In this document: piece by piece, positions 5,994-7,772 of the stretch
Layout of the letters: each line of letters begins with the position of its first letter
Numbering within the stretch: position 1 is the first letter of the stretch
Made by a program: the position numbers and the translations under genes
Source of the DNA: Alphaproteobacteria bacterium
Lineage (GTDB): Bacteria; Pseudomonadota; Alphaproteobacteria; Geminicoccales; Geminicoccaceae
NCBI GenBank assembly: GCA_026982585.1
Contig: JALSGW010000418.1
Location: 1 to 7,772, forward strand
Length of the DNA: 7,772 bases
Reading direction: 5' to 3'
The notes under the pieces: model-generated
The model's input: only the letters and a program-made list of their open reading frames with translations
Database searches by the model: none
What the model was told of the DNA's origin: nothing

Positions 5994-6712
5994 GGACCGT
6001 CCGCTCGAGCCATGGCGAGGAACACCTCCTCGAGACTGCGCCGGCCGTGGCGGGCGAGCAGCTCTTCGGGCCTGCCCCGATCCCACAGGCGGCCCCGGCG
6101 CAGCAGCAGCACCTGATCGGCCATGCGTTCCACCTCCTGCATGTTGTGGGAGGCGAGCAGCAGCGCCGCCCGCTCGCTTCGGGCGTAGCGCACAAGCCAT
6201 CCCCGCACCCAATGCGCGGTCTCCGGATCCAGGGAGGCGGTGGGCTCGTCCAGCACCAGAAGCTGCGGGCGGTTGATCAAGGCCTTGGCCAGCGCCACGC
6301 GGCTCTTCTGGCCCGCGGACAGCCTGCCGGTGGGCCGGTCCAGGAGCTCCTCGATGCCGAGCTCGCGGCACAGCGCGACCACCCGCTCGCGGGGCCGCGG
6401 CACCCCGTAGAGCCCGGCATAGACCCGAAGGTTCTGGCGCACCGTGAGCCGCGCGGGCAGGTCCACATAGGGGCTCGAGAAATTGACCCGGTGGAGCGCC
6501 CGATAGCGCTCGCGCGGCAGCTCGTGACCGAACAGCGTGATCCGGCCCTCGCTCGGCTCCACCAGTCCGAGGATCATCGCGAGGGTGGTGGTCTTGCCGG
6601 CGCCGTTCGCCCCGAGCAGGGCCACGATCTGCCCGCGCCCGATGGCGAAGCTGAGCCCGCGCACCGCCCAGCTCGCCCCGAAGCGCTTGCCGAGCGCCTC
6701 CACCCGCAACAC
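5990..6712 (-). CDS. ABC transporter ATP-binding protein (ABC-2 exporter type)
   Basis: This cytoplasmic ATPase of about 240 residues energises the neighbouring ABC-2 permease. Counted from GTG 6712 it shows Walker A GANGAGKT (34-41), signature LSAGQKSR (131-138), Walker B LLVLDEP (151-157) with catalytic Glu156, D-loop SLD (160-162) and H-loop His189 in ASHNM. The C-terminal SLEEVFLAMAR is common in NodI/CcmA-like exporter ATPases. Where the Q-loop glutamine is expected, the sequence reads HRVNFSSPYVDLP (74-86), with no glutamine. I chose GTG 6712 because the conserved domain starts at once after it (LRVEALGKRFG) and it lies 13 bases after the TAXI stop; TTG 6709, or GTG 6745 inside the TAXI gene, are alternatives. 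The frame stays open further upstream, but that part is antisense-like and out of family. The stop overlaps the permease start. Confidence 0.9.
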   Translation of the reverse strand: MLRVEALGKRFGASWAVRGLSFAIGRGQIVALLGANGAGKTTTLAMILGLVEPSEGRITLFGHELPRERYRALHRVNFSSPYVDLPARLTVRQNLRVYAGLYGVPRPRERVVALCRELGIEELLDRPTGRLSAGQKSRVALAKALINRPQLLVLDEPTASLDPETAHWVRGWLVRYARSERAALLLASHNMQEVERMADQVLLLRRGRLWDRGRPEELLARHGRRSLEEVFLAMARADGP

Positions 6713-6725
6713 CCAGGACTCGCGC

Positions 6726-7715
6726 TCACAACAGGCCGCGTTCACGATAGTACCGCTCGGCGCCGGGATGGAGGGGCACGCTGATCGCACGCAGGGCGCG
6801 CTCGAGGCGGATCTCCCGCCCCTTCGGGTGTCCGGCATCCAGCACGCCGCGTGCCCGCGGATCCCACAGCGCCCGGGTGATCGCATAGACCAGCTCGGCA
6901 TCGAGATCCGCCCTAACCAACCACAGGGCGCCGACGCCGATGGTGGGAATCCGCGGCTGGCCCGGATACACACCGGCGGGGATGACGGAGTGGACGAGAA
7001 AGGGCATGCGGGCCACCAACCGGTCCACCCCGGGGCCGAACACGGCCACCAGCCGCGCTCCGAGCGCCAAGGTCGCCTCGCTCACCGAGGCGGCGGGATA
7101 ACCGGCCATGAGGAAAAAACCGTCGAGCTCCCCCCGCCGCAACAGATCGAGGGCTTCTGCGGCCTTGACGTAGACCGCGCGCACCGCGCTCTCCAAAAGC
7201 CCGATGCTCCCAAGCAAGAGCCGCACGTTCCACAGGGTGCCGGATCCCTCCTCGTCCAGCGACAACCGCTTGCCGCGGATCTGGGCCAGGGTGACGATCC
7301 CCGACCCCGGCGCCACCACCAGGTGCAGGCTCTCGTCATAGAGCCGGGCCAGCGCCCGAAAACCCCGCAGCGGCCTCCCGGCGAACGGCCCCTCGCCGTG
7401 GAAGGCGAAATAGGCCACGTCGGCCTGGGCCAGCGCGCTCTCGAGCCGCCCGGCGGCGAGGGCCTCGATATTCGCGATCGAACCCTGGGAGGTGCGGACC
7501 ACCGCCGCCAGACCGGGAACACCGCACGGGGCGTCGCCGAGGCACCCGTCGCCGCCGTGCAGCCCGCTGATCACCGCCGCAAGCAGCCGGCCGACCGGGT
7601 AGTAGGTGCCGCCGATGCCGCCGGTGCCGATGCGAAAGAGCCGCTCCGGAGCATCGCCCGCGGTGGCGGACAGCGCCAGCGCCGACAGGCCGGCAAGCAG
7701 CCCGCGCCGATCCAC
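6726..7715 (-). CDS. TAXI-family periplasmic solute-binding protein (TRAP-associated)
   Basis: This protein of about 329 residues belongs to the TAXI group of TRAP solute receptors, which bind small organic anions such as dicarboxylates or glutamate in the periplasm. The signal peptide MDRRGLLAGLSALALSATAG (1-20) is followed by the hallmark IGTGGIGGTYYPVG (29-42). TSQGSIANIEALAAGRLESA (75-94), QADVAYFAFHGEG (97-109), LSLDEEGSGT (151-160) and the C-terminal ISVPLHPGAERYYRERGLL (311-329) are further family features. Two close cysteines (58 and 64) could form a disulfide. The GTG start is chosen because it opens the signal peptide; the frame has no stop before the window edge, so a longer N-terminus is possible. 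No TRAP membrane subunit is visible. The next genes on the same strand are an ABC-2 ATPase and permease, only 13 bases away. The ligand cannot be told from sequence. Confidence 0.88.
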   Translation of the reverse strand: MDRRGLLAGLSALALSATAGDAPERLFRIGTGGIGGTYYPVGRLLAAVISGLHGGDGCLGDAPCGVPGLAAVVRTSQGSIANIEALAAGRLESALAQADVAYFAFHGEGPFAGRPLRGFRALARLYDESLHLVVAPGSGIVTLAQIRGKRLSLDEEGSGTLWNVRLLLGSIGLLESAVRAVYVKAAEALDLLRRGELDGFFLMAGYPAASVSEATLALGARLVAVFGPGVDRLVARMPFLVHSVIPAGVYPGQPRIPTIGVGALWLVRADLDAELVYAITRALWDPRARGVLDAGHPKGREIRLERALRAISVPLHPGAERYYRERGLL

Positions 7716-7772
7716 CGTGACGCTCGCCCCGATGCCCGCCGCACCCTCCGCCGCGGCCGCCGGGCCGGCATC

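Noticed and set aside
5994..6371. Upstream extension of the permease frame to an ATG at 6371
   Set aside because: The added 126 residues are an out-of-frame translation of the ATPase gene. The ATGA overlap at 5990-5993 gives the natural start.
6047..6784. 245-codon plus-strand open frame opposite the ABC ATPase
   Set aside because: It has no recognisable domain, and the minus strand carries complete ABC ATPase motifs over the same bases.
6713..6973. Upstream extension of the ATPase frame to an earlier start at 6973
   Set aside because: The added residues overlap the TAXI gene in another frame and are Cys/Arg/Ser-rich with no family similarity. The ABC domain begins right after GTG 6712.
1..7772. 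Search for tRNA, rRNA, CRISPR arrays, insertion sequences and riboswitches
   Set aside because: I saw no clover-leaf, regularly spaced repeats, transposase motifs, terminal inverted repeats or known riboswitch cores. Coding sequence fills nearly the whole window, and no gap exceeds about 90 bases within the two gene blocks.

Overview
This is high-GC bacterial DNA, densely packed with genes and with almost no non-coding space. The single-stranded DNA-binding protein has the N-terminal style (MAGSVNKVILVGNLG) and tail of alphaproteobacterial SSBs. The order lgt, SAM-dependent methyltransferase (MidA/DUF185), pgeF is also one I associate with Alphaproteobacteria. I therefore infer an alphaproteobacterium; no rRNA or tRNA is present to confirm it.

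Positions 1-1831 (+ strand) hold the end of a tungstate-type oxyanion importer operon: the 3' part of tupB (permease), then tupC (ATPase) and tupA (periplasmic binding protein). The genes overlap by 23 and 4 bases, so they are probably translationally coupled. A 90-base gap follows, then ssb (1922-2401), which has a good ribosome binding site and a probable Rho-independent terminator (2418-2458).

Positions 2522-5270 (+ strand) form a tightly overlapping three-gene operon: lgt (prolipoprotein diacylglyceryl transferase), a MidA/NDUFAF7-family methyltransferase, and pgeF (YfiH/laccase-domain peptidoglycan editing factor). These are housekeeping functions: lipoprotein maturation, probable complex I assembly and cell-wall precursor quality control.

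Positions 5151-7715 (- strand) hold a convergent operon, read from right to left: a TAXI-family periplasmic solute-binding protein, an ABC ATPase of the ABC-2 (NodI-like) type, and its ABC-2 membrane permease. The last two overlap by 4 bases. The ATPase and permease look like an exporter pair. The TAXI protein would normally serve a TRAP transporter, and none is visible here.

The most unusual structure is the junction of the two convergent operons. The pgeF reading frame runs 120 bases into the permease gene in exact codon register, giving PgeF a C-terminal tail of about 39 residues encoded antisense to the permease. I see no clear sign of a wholly new system. The points most worth checking are this overlap and the pairing of a TAXI protein with an ABC-2 exporter.
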